The notes under the pieces are model-generated. The model did not search any database. It was given only the letters and a program-made list of their open reading frames with translations, and was not told where the DNA came from. The position numbers and the translations under genes were made by a program. This document shows, piece by piece, positions 1 to 7,393 of a DNA stretch of 8,442 nucleotides (position 1 is its first letter; each line of letters starts with the position of its first letter). This DNA is from an uncultured Bacteroidales bacterium. GTDB lineage: Bacteria > Bacteroidota > Bacteroidia > Bacteroidales > UBA932. The DNA lies in assembly GCA_945982095.1 (NCBI GenBank), contig CAMFRR010000028.1, positions 1 through 8,442 on the forward strand, in the 5' to 3' direction.

Positions 1-305
1 ATATGATATGTACTTCTGAGGTGGGCGTTTCCATGTCCATAGACAACCCTACATATCTGCCGCAAATCGAAACTCAGCTGCGTAAACTGGGAACTGTTAC
101 CATAGATCGTGACATGTGCATCATTTGCGTGGTTGGAGACATGGAGTGGGAGAATAAAGGATTCGAGTCTCATGTGCTCGGCGCTCTGAAGGATATTCCT
201 GTACGCATGGTGTGCTACGGAGGCAGCAACTACAACATTTCCTTCCTCATACGACAAGAAGACAAACAAAAGGCTCTCAATGCCTTGAGTGCAACTTTGT
301 TCTAA
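1..305 (+). CDS. lysC: Aspartokinase, C-terminal ACT region (partial, 5' end outside window)
   Basis: Aspartate kinase phosphorylates L-aspartate with ATP, the first step of the aspartate pathway to lysine, threonine, methionine and diaminopimelate. Only the last 100 or so residues are present, and the frame is open to the left edge, so the ATG at position 3 is internal and not a start. The visible part is the regulatory tail: TSEVGVSMSIDN is the typical entry to the C-terminal ACT repeat of aspartokinases, and the end (IPVRMVCYGGSNYNISFLI) carries the S-x-x-N-I-S/T segment typical of the second ACT unit, which usually forms the lysine-binding allosteric site. The gene ends with TAA at 303-305, 21 bases before lysA, which fits a lysine/diaminopimelate pathway pair. 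A fused aspartokinase-homoserine dehydrogenase is excluded because the protein ends just after the ACT domain. Whether the enzyme is lysine- or threonine-sensitive cannot be told from this fragment. Confidence 0.93.
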   Translation, partial: MICTSEVGVSMSIDNPTYLPQIETQLRKLGTVTIDRDMCIICVVGDMEWENKGFESHVLGALKDIPVRMVCYGGSNYNISFLIRQEDKQKALNALSATLF

Positions 306-326
306 ACCTGTTACCTGACTTGAACC

Positions 327-1457
327 ATGAAAAAGACCCCTTATTATTCTTATGACGCTTCGCTTCTGCGACTTACTCTCGAAGAGGCGAAGAAGGCGAT
401 GGAAAGCCACGAAAGCCTCAAGGGAGGCTGCATACATTATGCTCTGAAGGCCAACAACAATCCTCAGGTGCTCGCCACAATAGCTTCGGCAGGTTTTGGA
501 GCCGATTGTGTGAGCGGGGGAGAGATACGTCAGGCCCTGAATGCCGGTTTCCCTGCTTCCAAGATAGTTTATGCCGGAGTAGGCAAGACAGACGAAGAGA
601 TTATCTTTGCCCTTGAGGCAGGAATTTCCTGCTTCAATGTGGAATCAGTTGAAGAACTTCGCATAATAAGCGAGATTGCCGTTAAGGAAGGCAAGACAGC
701 CAATGTAGCCTTGAGAATCAATCCTAATGTTGGTGCACATACCCACGCCAATATTACCACAGGCTTGGCAGAGAACAAGTTCGGCATAAATATGGAAAAA
801 ATGGCCGACGCAGTGGAGCTTGCCCTCGACCTGGATGGAATACGTTTCATGGGTCTGCATTTCCACATAGGAAGCCAGATTCTGGATATGGGCGATTTTG
901 TAGCATTGTGCAACAGAATCAATGAACTCAGGGAGTGGTTCATATTCAAAGGCGTAGAATTGCATACAATCAATGTGGGCGGAGGTTTGGGCATAGATTA
1001 CGAACACCCTGAACATCATCCTGTTCCTGATTTCGCATCATATTTCAAGACATACTCCACCCATCTGCGTCTTGACAAGAACCAGCAGTTCCATTGCGAG
1101 CTGGGCAGGTCAATAGTAGGACAGTGCGGAAGCCTCATAACCCGATGCATATATGTCAAAGAGGGTACGTACAAGAAATTTGTGATTGTGGATGCAGGAA
1201 TGAATGACCTCATTCGTCCTGCCCTCTATAGCGCATATCACAAGATAGAAAATATCTCCAATCCGGAAGGGGAGCAGGAACTCTACGATGTAGTCGGTCC
1301 TATTTGCGAAAGCTCCGATACCTTTGCCAAGGGCAGATACCTCTCCAGCACCAAAAGGGGAGACATACTGGCCATACGCAGTGCTGGAGCCTATGGAGAA
1401 ACCATGGCTAGCACCTACAACGCACGTCCGCTTGCCGAAAGTGAGTTCAAGCTTTAA
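327..1457 (+). CDS. lysA: Diaminopimelate decarboxylase
   Basis: LysA removes CO2 from meso-diaminopimelate to give L-lysine, the last step of the pathway, in the cytoplasm with pyridoxal phosphate (PLP). It is a fold-type III enzyme: a TIM barrel followed by a beta domain. Visible motifs are YALKAN with the PLP lysine at K41, HFHIGSQ around residues 178-184, the phosphate-binding VGGGLGIDY near 217-225, ELGRSIVGQCG at 258-268, VDAGMNDLIRPALY at 288-301, GPICESSD at 324-331 (active-site Cys-Glu pair from the partner subunit), and GAYGETMAS at 354-362. The position usually EPGR reads ELGR. The 376 residues are somewhat short for LysA. The alternative, carboxynorspermidine decarboxylase, is disfavoured by the HIGSQ and NDLIRPALY motifs. 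No Shine-Dalgarno tract precedes the ATG. The last 38 codons are repeated downstream as part of the 552-base duplication, but this copy is complete and ends with its own TAA. Confidence 0.96.
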   Translation: MKKTPYYSYDASLLRLTLEEAKKAMESHESLKGGCIHYALKANNNPQVLATIASAGFGADCVSGGEIRQALNAGFPASKIVYAGVGKTDEEIIFALEAGISCFNVESVEELRIISEIAVKEGKTANVALRINPNVGAHTHANITTGLAENKFGINMEKMADAVELALDLDGIRFMGLHFHIGSQILDMGDFVALCNRINELREWFIFKGVELHTINVGGGLGIDYEHPEHHPVPDFASYFKTYSTHLRLDKNQQFHCELGRSIVGQCGSLITRCIYVKEGTYKKFVIVDAGMNDLIRPALYSAYHKIENISNPEGEQELYDVVGPICESSDTFAKGRYLSSTKRGDILAIRSAGAYGETMASTYNARPLAESEFKL

Positions 1458-1891
1458 TTGATTCATGACCAGATACATACTCAAGCGACTGATGATACTG
1501 TTGCCGGCCCTGTTGATACATACAGCAGCCGGCGCACAGTTTTATGTAGATGAGAATGACAAGGCATCCACAAAATGGGAGTATGTATCTTCAAAGAATT
1601 TCAGGATTATTTATCCTGTGGGCAGTGACAGTCTGGCTACGGATTATCTCAGGGCCCTGGAACTGTATAGGCCTGAAGTGGCCAAAAGCGTGGGCATGGT
1701 GTCAGGGCAGTTCATGTCCAAGCCCCTCGACGTGATTCTGCATACCTCAAATTCCGTATCCAACGGTATCGTGGCATGGACCCCGAGCAGGGTAGACTTA
1801 TATACCATTCCTATGTGGACGGAGCCTAACGCCCTGCCATGGCTCACCAACCTTGCAATTCACGAAGGCCGCCACATGGCTCAGATGCAGT
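1340..1891 (+). repeat. Tandem duplication, unit 1 of 2 (552-base period)
   Basis: This block recurs immediately downstream with an offset of exactly 552 bases. Read side by side, 1340-1893 and 1892-2445 show no mismatch and no gap. The unit holds lysA codons 339-376 with the stop, the 7-base spacer, and the first 142-143 codons of the large peptidase gene. Identity stops sharply: 1339 (a) differs from 1891 (t), and 1894 (t) differs from 2446 (g). A CC pair is shared at both edges, so the breakpoint is ambiguous by two bases. No inverted repeat, transposase or longer direct repeat flanks it. Confidence 0.98.
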
Positions 1892-2013
1892 CCTCTCCAG
1901 CACCAAAAGGGGAGACATACTGGCCATACGCAGTGCTGGAGCCTATGGAGAAACCATGGCTAGCACCTACAACGCACGTCCGCTTGCCGAAAGTGAGTTC
2001 AAGCTTTAATTGA
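1465..2013 (+). pseudogene. Truncated chimeric copy of the peptidase/propeller gene (N-terminal 143 codons plus out-of-frame lysA tail)
   Basis: This 182-codon ORF is a by-product of the 552-base duplication. Residues 1-143 are identical to the N terminus of the full gene at 2017: a signal peptide with likely cleavage after AGA (residues 22-24), the N-terminal domain, and the zinc motif HEGRH at 133-137. After S143 the ORF crosses the duplication join and reads the second copy of the lysA 3' end in a different frame for 39 residues (starting SPAPKGETYW), ending at TGA 2011-2013. It therefore lacks the downstream glutamate expected as the third zinc ligand, the propeller and the barrel. A working peptidase is not expected; if translated, the product would be a short exported fragment probably prone to degradation. 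It sits 7 bases after the lysA stop, the position the original gene start must have had, and its stop lies 3 bases before the ATG of the intact gene. Confidence 0.9.
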
Positions 2014-2443
2014 TTCATGACCAGATACATACTCAAGCGACTGATGATACTGTTGCCGGCCCTGTTGATACATACAGCAGCCGGCGCACAGTTTTATGTA
2101 GATGAGAATGACAAGGCATCCACAAAATGGGAGTATGTATCTTCAAAGAATTTCAGGATTATTTATCCTGTGGGCAGTGACAGTCTGGCTACGGATTATC
2201 TCAGGGCCCTGGAACTGTATAGGCCTGAAGTGGCCAAAAGCGTGGGCATGGTGTCAGGGCAGTTCATGTCCAAGCCCCTCGACGTGATTCTGCATACCTC
2301 AAATTCCGTATCCAACGGTATCGTGGCATGGACCCCGAGCAGGGTAGACTTATATACCATTCCTATGTGGACGGAGCCTAACGCCCTGCCATGGCTCACC
2401 AACCTTGCAATTCACGAAGGCCGCCACATGGCTCAGATGCAGT
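1892..2443 (+). repeat. Tandem duplication, unit 2 of 2 (552-base period)
   Basis: Second, identical copy of the block that begins at 1340; exact identity extends two more bases, to 2445. Its left part (1893-2009) is a copy of the lysA 3' end with no lysA start, so it encodes nothing in the lysA frame. Its right part is the genuine 5' end of the intact large gene. The copied lysA tail and spacer keep the native sequence immediately upstream of that gene's ATG at 2017. Since 552 is a multiple of three, losing one unit by recombination would restore a simple lysA-peptidase arrangement without changing either protein. Confidence 0.98.
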
Positions 2444-4989
2444 CCGGCTACAGGCGTATTTTCAGGCCATTCCGTTTCATTCTGGGCCAGCTTGCCTCCG
2501 GAGCTTTCAATGCGTATCCGGGTTCACTTCTCAGTGAAGGAGATGCAGTCGTTGCCGAGACAGCCCTGAGCAAGGCAGGCAGGGGAAGAAAGGCTTCTTT
2601 CCTGGATCAGTACATGTATGATATGGATAATGGTGCATTGAGATCTTATCCCAAAGCTCGCTACGGTTCCATATATCGCCCCGCTCCGGACAATTATGCT
2701 CTGGGTTATATGATGGTGTCCGCAGCACGAGTTAAGTATGATGCTCCATATTTCATGGCCGAATACCTGGATTATGTGGCACGGCGCCCATATGACCCCT
2801 GGCCTCTCAGACATAATCTGAGGCGCATCAGCGGTACAAAATTCCGCCGGACCTACAGTGATCTCATGCATTATCACTATGACATATGGAAGGAGGAAGC
2901 CAAACTCAGGACTCCTTTTGTTCCGTATGAAGAGCTGACTCCGTGCAAATCTGCCATGAGCTGGTACACGAATATCATGGAAATGGAGGACGGGGAACTG
3001 CTCTGTATAAAAAAGGATATCTACAATGTGCCTAAGATGATAAGGATAGGGGAGGATGGCAAAGAAAAGAATCTGTTTTCCCTTCCTTCTTATATAGGTC
3101 GTGTTTCCAGACATGAAGACAAACTGTATTGGAACCAGGTGAGAAGAAATCCACGCTGGGGTTTGGTGTATGATTCGGAGATTGTGGAATATGACTTGAA
3201 CAGAAGCAAAAAACGCCGAATCAGGTCTGATGCAGGCAATTATAATCCCATTTGTCTGAATGATTCCACTTTGGCAGCAGTTCAGTACAGTGCCAATGCC
3301 TTGAGCAGCATAGTGTTGCTGGATGCAAACAGCGGAAAGTTATTGAAAAGGTACTCCATTCCTGAAGTTCTGCAGGCCGGAACCATGACAACAGATGGAA
3401 ATGTAATATATTTTACTGCCTCTTGTGAAGAAGGAATGGGCATTTGGAGGATTAAGGAAGGGCAGATGGAAGAACTTCTGGAACCAGTGTCTGTCAATAT
3501 CGCAAATCTCGAGTGTCATGATGGTCTGGTGTTTTTTCGCTGTGACCACAATGGCGTTGATGAATTCTACATCTTCAATCCTGACAAGGGAGAAGTTCTG
3601 CAGCTGACATCATCACGATACGGCGGCAGGGAGTTCGCACGAAAAAATGACGGTTCTGTGGTGTTCGCACGCCTGAACGGAAGGGGAACAAATCTGGTGA
3701 AAAATAATCCTGAGGATATTCTCAGCCGCAAAGTGGATTGGAGCAGGCCGCATTCCAATGCTGTGGCTGATGCTTTGTCGGCCCAGGAAGATACCCTGGT
3801 GTTTTCCCAACGCCTGAAGCATTTGCGTAAGGTGGATATGGAAGCCGACATGGATTTTTCAGCCCCTTCCAGATATGTGAAGGCTGCCCATGCATTCAGA
3901 ATACATTCATGGGCCCCTCTTTATGTGAACATAGATGCGGTTGAGAGCCTTTCTTTCGACAATGTGTTCAATGTTGCTGCACCGGGCGCCTCTCTATGGT
4001 TTCAGAACAGTATGGGTACTTTGTATGGCCAGCTGGGCTATAAGATTTCTAGATTCAAATCTACGGAATGGTTCCACAGCGCCCATATCAATTTGACCTA
4101 CAAAGGTTTGTATCCTGTTTTTGAGTTCCAGTTCCACGTAAATGAGCGCAAGAGCAAGACCTTTGACATGGTGGAAGCCCATATGGCCGACGTCAGAATA
4201 CCTATTGGTTATAAGGTAGAAGATACCAGATTCCCATACGTTTACTCAATTCTCCGTACTTATATTCCTCTGCAATGGAGCGATGGTTTATGGTACAAGG
4301 GCCTGATTCCTCAGGCAAGCATCATGCTCAGCAATGATATGACAGACGGAAAAATATGCTTCCTTCTCAATGCAGGGGTGAGGGCATATATACAACAAGC
4401 GACTCCTGCTGCCGCAGTATATCCACGCTGGGGAATAGGAGCAGAACTTAGATGGCTGGATCCATATGGATATTTTTACCTTTATTCGTATCTTCCGGGC
4501 TTAGGCTGGGGACAGGGCCTCAAACTCTCAATCATGGGACAGATGGATACGGGGCTCAGAACCAGCGATACTTACATTTCAGGACGAACCCTCATCATTC
4601 CGCGCGGCTATCAGGAATCTCCGCTTTCATCGGTCTACACCGAGGGTATGAAATTCAGCGCCGATTATGCCATTCCTTTCAATATGGGGGATTGGAACAT
4701 AGGAAGTGCCTTTCTCTGCACCAGGGGTATAATAACCCCTCATTTCGATGCCAGCCTCCTGAGGCCGCAAGGAGAACGTAATTTGCTGAAGTATACTTAT
4801 CATCCCGAAGGTCAGCTCTATAGTGCCGGTCTTTCATTCGAGATGGATTTCAATGCCTTCTTTTGGGTAAAGACCCCTGTACGCTTTGGCTTGACATATT
4901 CATACAACTTCGGCTCACTCTTCCCGTATAGCGGGCTGGATAAACATTCATATATGGGAGTACTTTTCAATATTCAAATTCCGAATTGA
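2017..4989 (+). CDS. Exported HEXXH peptidase-like / beta-propeller / outer-membrane beta-barrel protein
   Basis: A 990-residue protein whose substrate is unknown. Residues 1-24 form a signal peptide (KR near the start, hydrophobic stretch, AGA then Q25). Residues 25 to about 300 resemble a gluzincin (peptidase MA-like) domain: HEGRH at 133-137 supplies two zinc histidines and the catalytic Glu134, and LLSEGDAVVAE (171-181) likely supplies the third ligand, Glu174, matching the usual spacing of about 40 residues. Residues about 310-600 show repeated short beta-strand units with D-G and N-D-G turns, as in TolB-like beta-propellers. From about 620 (FRIHSWAPLYVN at 627-638) to the end, alternating aromatic/polar strands and glycine-rich turns suggest an outer-membrane barrel of the surface-antigen type. 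I infer an outer-membrane protein with a periplasmic peptidase/propeller portion. The start is fixed by the signal peptide. It ends 1 base before the next gene. Peptidase activity is unproven. Confidence 0.8.
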   Translation: MTRYILKRLMILLPALLIHTAAGAQFYVDENDKASTKWEYVSSKNFRIIYPVGSDSLATDYLRALELYRPEVAKSVGMVSGQFMSKPLDVILHTSNSVSNGIVAWTPSRVDLYTIPMWTEPNALPWLTNLAIHEGRHMAQMQSGYRRIFRPFRFILGQLASGAFNAYPGSLLSEGDAVVAETALSKAGRGRKASFLDQYMYDMDNGALRSYPKARYGSIYRPAPDNYALGYMMVSAARVKYDAPYFMAEYLDYVARRPYDPWPLRHNLRRISGTKFRRTYSDLMHYHYDIWKEEAKLRTPFVPYEELTPCKSAMSWYTNIMEMEDGELLCIKKDIYNVPKMIRIGEDGKEKNLFSLPSYIGRVSRHEDKLYWNQVRRNPRWGLVYDSEIVEYDLNRSKKRRIRSDAGNYNPICLNDSTLAAVQYSANALSSIVLLDANSGKLLKRYSIPEVLQAGTMTTDGNVIYFTASCEEGMGIWRIKEGQMEELLEPVSVNIANLECHDGLVFFRCDHNGVDEFYIFNPDKGEVLQLTSSRYGGREFARKNDGSVVFARLNGRGTNLVKNNPEDILSRKVDWSRPHSNAVADALSAQEDTLVFSQRLKHLRKVDMEADMDFSAPSRYVKAAHAFRIHSWAPLYVNIDAVESLSFDNVFNVAAPGASLWFQNSMGTLYGQLGYKISRFKSTEWFHSAHINLTYKGLYPVFEFQFHVNERKSKTFDMVEAHMADVRIPIGYKVEDTRFPYVYSILRTYIPLQWSDGLWYKGLIPQASIMLSNDMTDGKICFLLNAGVRAYIQQATPAAAVYPRWGIGAELRWLDPYGYFYLYSYLPGLGWGQGLKLSIMGQMDTGLRTSDTYISGRTLIIPRGYQESPLSSVYTEGMKFSADYAIPFNMGDWNIGSAFLCTRGIITPHFDASLLRPQGERNLLKYTYHPEGQLYSAGLSFEMDFNAFFWVKTPVRFGLTYSYNFGSLFPYSGLDKHSYMGVLFNIQIPN

Positions 4990-4990
4990 C

Positions 4991-5605
4991 ATGGCAAATA
5001 ATATATTAGAAGGAAAATGCTGCTCTTGCGGAGCGGAAATACAAAAAGAGATTGACAGATCCATAAATGTGGGACTCAAGCCCGAACTCAAGGACAAGGT
5101 GTTCAGCGGAGAGATTTTCGTAAGTGAGTGCCCTTCTTGCGGTACTAAGAACCTCATGGTCTTCGACTGTCTGTACCATGATCCTAAGGAGAGGTTTATG
5201 GTGTGGCTGGTGCCTTCACGTCAGCTGGATATGAATCAGATTCAGGCCATTAACTATCAGGCCAAGAGTATGGGAGAGTATAAGTTGCGTCTTGTCACAG
5301 GTTTCCGTGATTTCATAGAAAAGACCATGATTCTGGATGCAGGATTGAACGACCGTTGTATAGAACTGGTCAAGTATGTGGAAGCTAAGGAGATGGGCGC
5401 AGAAATGGGTCAGCTTTTCTATTGCGGAATACAGGACAGCAGCCTTATGTTCTATGCAATCAAGGATGGCAAGATGACTTCTTTCGGAATAGGCATGAAC
5501 GTGTACGAAGACTGCATGGGCATACTGATGCGCAATGAAGGAATGTTGGAGGAAGAAGGTTTTGCCCGCATAGATGCAGAATGGGTTGAAGAGTTTATGG
5601 CTTAA
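4991..5605 (+). CDS. CpXC-domain-like zinc-ribbon protein
   Basis: A 204-residue protein with no signal peptide or membrane segment, so probably cytoplasmic. Two Cys pairs, C10-x-x-C13 (KCCSCGAE) and C47-P-S-C50 (ECPSCGTK), flank a short strand region and should bind one zinc as a split zinc ribbon. The first is followed by E-I and the second by T-K-N-L, the layout of the CpXC domain (named for its Cys-Pro-x-Cys motif). The remainder, about residues 55-200, is mixed alpha/beta with the run VWLVPSRQ, a helical segment near RDFIEKTMILDAGLNDR, and an acidic C terminus. The biochemical role of CpXC proteins is not established, and I assign none. The ATG lies 1 base after the upstream stop and the TAA abuts the ATG of the next gene, so translational coupling with both neighbours is likely. 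Starting at 4991 places the first Cys motif at a normal distance from the N terminus. Confidence 0.78.
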   Translation: MANNILEGKCCSCGAEIQKEIDRSINVGLKPELKDKVFSGEIFVSECPSCGTKNLMVFDCLYHDPKERFMVWLVPSRQLDMNQIQAINYQAKSMGEYKLRLVTGFRDFIEKTMILDAGLNDRCIELVKYVEAKEMGAEMGQLFYCGIQDSSLMFYAIKDGKMTSFGIGMNVYEDCMGILMRNEGMLEEEGFARIDAEWVEEFMA

Positions 5606-6577
5606 ATGATGATTATGGGCAGGATAATTAAATACATTGTGCTTATATGCGCTGTGATGACTTGTCTGTGCGCCTGTGGGGCTTCGGATGGGGATAAGGC
5701 AGCAAGCCGGGCTTTTCCCATTGTGGAGATTCCCTCAATGCTGGATGCTGAGGATAAGATTGATTATGTGCTCGGGCATATGTGGGATGCTTTCCTGGAC
5801 AAGTCGGGGCAGATCAGTTGCGACACTACACTCGTAAACGGAGTGAAGGAAGAGGAAGTGACACAGGTAATGGCCAATTATGCCATGCTTCTGGGTCAGG
5901 TGGATTTGGAGAAGGCATATGGGTATATGAGCTCTCTTACAGAATCAATAATCAGCCTGCATGATTGCGACAGCCTTTCTCATACGTTCACGGCAATGCG
6001 CAAGTGTGTGGAAAACTATCTCTATGATGCGAATTCTCCATTGAGGGACGAAGACATTTATCATGCCTATTGTTCAAGGATGGCTTCTTTTGAAGGATTG
6101 GGAGAGGCATATAGGCAGTTGTATTCTTATCAGGCCGAAATGTGCGCAATGAACCGCCGGGGGACAGTTGCAGCCGACTTTGCCTTCAGCGACAAGGATG
6201 GCAGGCATTATACCCTTCATGGGATAAATGCAGATTTGACCATACTCTTTTTCAGCAATCCCGGTTGTACAGCCTGCAAGCAGATTATAGAATATCTCAG
6301 CTATAACCCTGAGATAAGCTCCCTTGTTCAGGAAGGGAAAATAGCGGTTGTGAATGTGTATATTGATGAAGACCTCAAAGAGTGGTACGACTATATTGAC
6401 CAGTATCCCGAAAGCTGGTACAATGGATATGACCATAACCACATTATTAGGGATGATGAGTTGTACAATGTGAGGGCCATTCCTTCACTATACCTTTTGG
6501 ATAAGGACAAGAAGGTGATACTCAAAGATGTAAATGAACAGAGGCTGTTCGTCACCCTTGACAATATGCTTGAATAA
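5606..6577 (+). CDS. Thioredoxin-like lipoprotein with N-terminal DUF5106-like helical domain
   Basis: A 323-residue exported protein, probably a thiol-disulfide oxidoreductase anchored in the envelope. The N terminus has R6/K9, a hydrophobic core and LCAC at 21-24; cleavage before C24 would make a lipoprotein, though Cys at the -2 position is not the commonest choice. Residues about 40-185 are mostly helical (HMWDAFLD at 58-65, [17 protein letters not shown] at 138-149) and resemble the DUF5106 region found before thioredoxin domains in Bacteroidales; this assignment is from memory of the family. From about 188 to the end is a thioredoxin/TlpA-like fold: [27 protein letters not shown] with the redox pair C221-T-A-C224, and the cis-proline loop [10 protein letters not shown] with P293. 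Five further cysteines (72, 121, 134, 156, 180) lie outside the active site. ATGs at 5606, 5609 and 5615 are all possible starts; I chose the first, which abuts the upstream stop. Confidence 0.85.
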   Translation: MMIMGRIIKYIVLICAVMTCLCACGASDGDKAASRAFPIVEIPSMLDAEDKIDYVLGHMWDAFLDKSGQISCDTTLVNGVKEEEVTQVMANYAMLLGQVDLEKAYGYMSSLTESIISLHDCDSLSHTFTAMRKCVENYLYDANSPLRDEDIYHAYCSRMASFEGLGEAYRQLYSYQAEMCAMNRRGTVAADFAFSDKDGRHYTLHGINADLTILFFSNPGCTACKQIIEYLSYNPEISSLVQEGKIAVVNVYIDEDLKEWYDYIDQYPESWYNGYDHNHIIRDDELYNVRAIPSLYLLDKDKKVILKDVNEQRLFVTLDNMLE

Positions 6578-6588
6578 TATTACTTGCT

Positions 6589-7383
6589 ATGAAACAATAT
6601 CTTGATTTGCTCAAGGACGTACTTGAGAACGGAACTATGAAGACAGACCGCACGGGCACAGGAACCAAAAGCGTTTTCGGACGTCAGATGCGCTTTGACC
6701 TGAACGAAGGCTTTCCTCTGCTAACCACCAAGAAGGTGCATCTCAAAAGCATCATTCACGAACTTTTATGGTTCATTGCAGGAGATACCAATATCAAGTA
6801 TCTGAAGGACAACGGAGTGCGTATATGGGATGAGTGGGCTGATGAGAATGGGGACCTTGGACCTGTGTATGGCCATCAGTGGAGATCATGGCCTGCACCC
6901 GACGGACGAACCATAGACCAGCTGTCCAATGTGATAGAACAGATCAAGACTCATCCTGACAGCCGTCGCCTTCTTGTTTCAGCCTGGAATGTGGCAGAAG
7001 TGGACAAGATGGCTCTTCCTCCTTGCCACACAATGTTCCAATTCTATGTTGCTGACGGCAAGCTCAGCTGCCAGCTGTACCAGCGCAGCGCAGACATGTT
7101 TCTCGGAGTTCCTTTCAATATAGCTTCATACTCACTTCTTACAATGATGATTGCCCAGGAATGCTCTTTGGGTCTGGGTGAGTTCGTGCATACCACCGGA
7201 GATACACATATATATGTGAATCATTTCGAGCAGGTTAATGAGCAATTGTCACGTACTCCGCGTGAACTGCCGCGTATGATACTCAATCCGGATGTGAAGA
7301 GCGTGTTCGACTTCCGTTACGAGGATTTCATGCTTGAGGGATATGATCCTTATCCTGTAATAAAGGGAATAGTTGCGGTCTGA
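6589..7383 (+). CDS. thyA: Thymidylate synthase
   Basis: ThyA methylates dUMP to dTMP using 5,10-methylenetetrahydrofolate, which is oxidised to dihydrofolate; it is a cytoplasmic homodimer. At 264 residues it has the same length as the E. coli enzyme, and the catalytic residues fall at the same numbers: R21 (TDRTGTGT), E58 (HELLWF), W80 and W83, the nucleophile C146 ([13 protein letters not shown]), R166-S167-x-D169 (QRSADMF), N177 (PFNIASYS), and H207/Y209 (GDTHIYVNH). The C terminus GIVAV corresponds to the tail that closes over the active site. The dUMP and folate pockets look intact, so the enzyme should be functional. It starts 11 bases after the lipoprotein stop. Dihydrofolate reductase (folA), often the next gene in Bacteroidales, does not follow directly; a transporter does. 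folA may lie elsewhere or beyond the window. Confidence 0.98.
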   Translation: MKQYLDLLKDVLENGTMKTDRTGTGTKSVFGRQMRFDLNEGFPLLTTKKVHLKSIIHELLWFIAGDTNIKYLKDNGVRIWDEWADENGDLGPVYGHQWRSWPAPDGRTIDQLSNVIEQIKTHPDSRRLLVSAWNVAEVDKMALPPCHTMFQFYVADGKLSCQLYQRSADMFLGVPFNIASYSLLTMMIAQECSLGLGEFVHTTGDTHIYVNHFEQVNEQLSRTPRELPRMILNPDVKSVFDFRYEDFMLEGYDPYPVIKGIVAV

Positions 7384-7393
7384 AAACATAGCT

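Noticed and set aside
3..5. ATG as the start of a small 100-residue protein
   Set aside because: The preceding bases are open and the residues are the middle of an aspartokinase ACT domain, so this is an internal methionine.
292..299. caactttg as a Bacteroidota -7 promoter element (TAnnTTTG) before lysA
   Set aside because: The first base differs, no TTTG lies at the right distance upstream, and it sits inside the aspartokinase coding end.
569..1019. Two antisense frames within lysA
   Set aside because: lysA has all its catalytic motifs over this range; the antisense translations are low in recognisable structure.
327..1457. Carboxynorspermidine decarboxylase instead of lysA
   Set aside because: The HFHIGSQ and NDLIRPALY motifs, and the position beside an aspartokinase, fit diaminopimelate decarboxylase.
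1458..1464. Possible insertion site or mobile element as the cause of the duplication
   Set aside because: No transposase, inverted repeats or target-site duplication are visible; the two breakpoints share only two bases.
2524..3114. Antisense open frame of 196 codons inside the large peptidase gene
   Set aside because: It lies fully opposite a gene with clear motifs, its translation has no recognisable domain, and open frames of this size arise by chance opposite a long gene.
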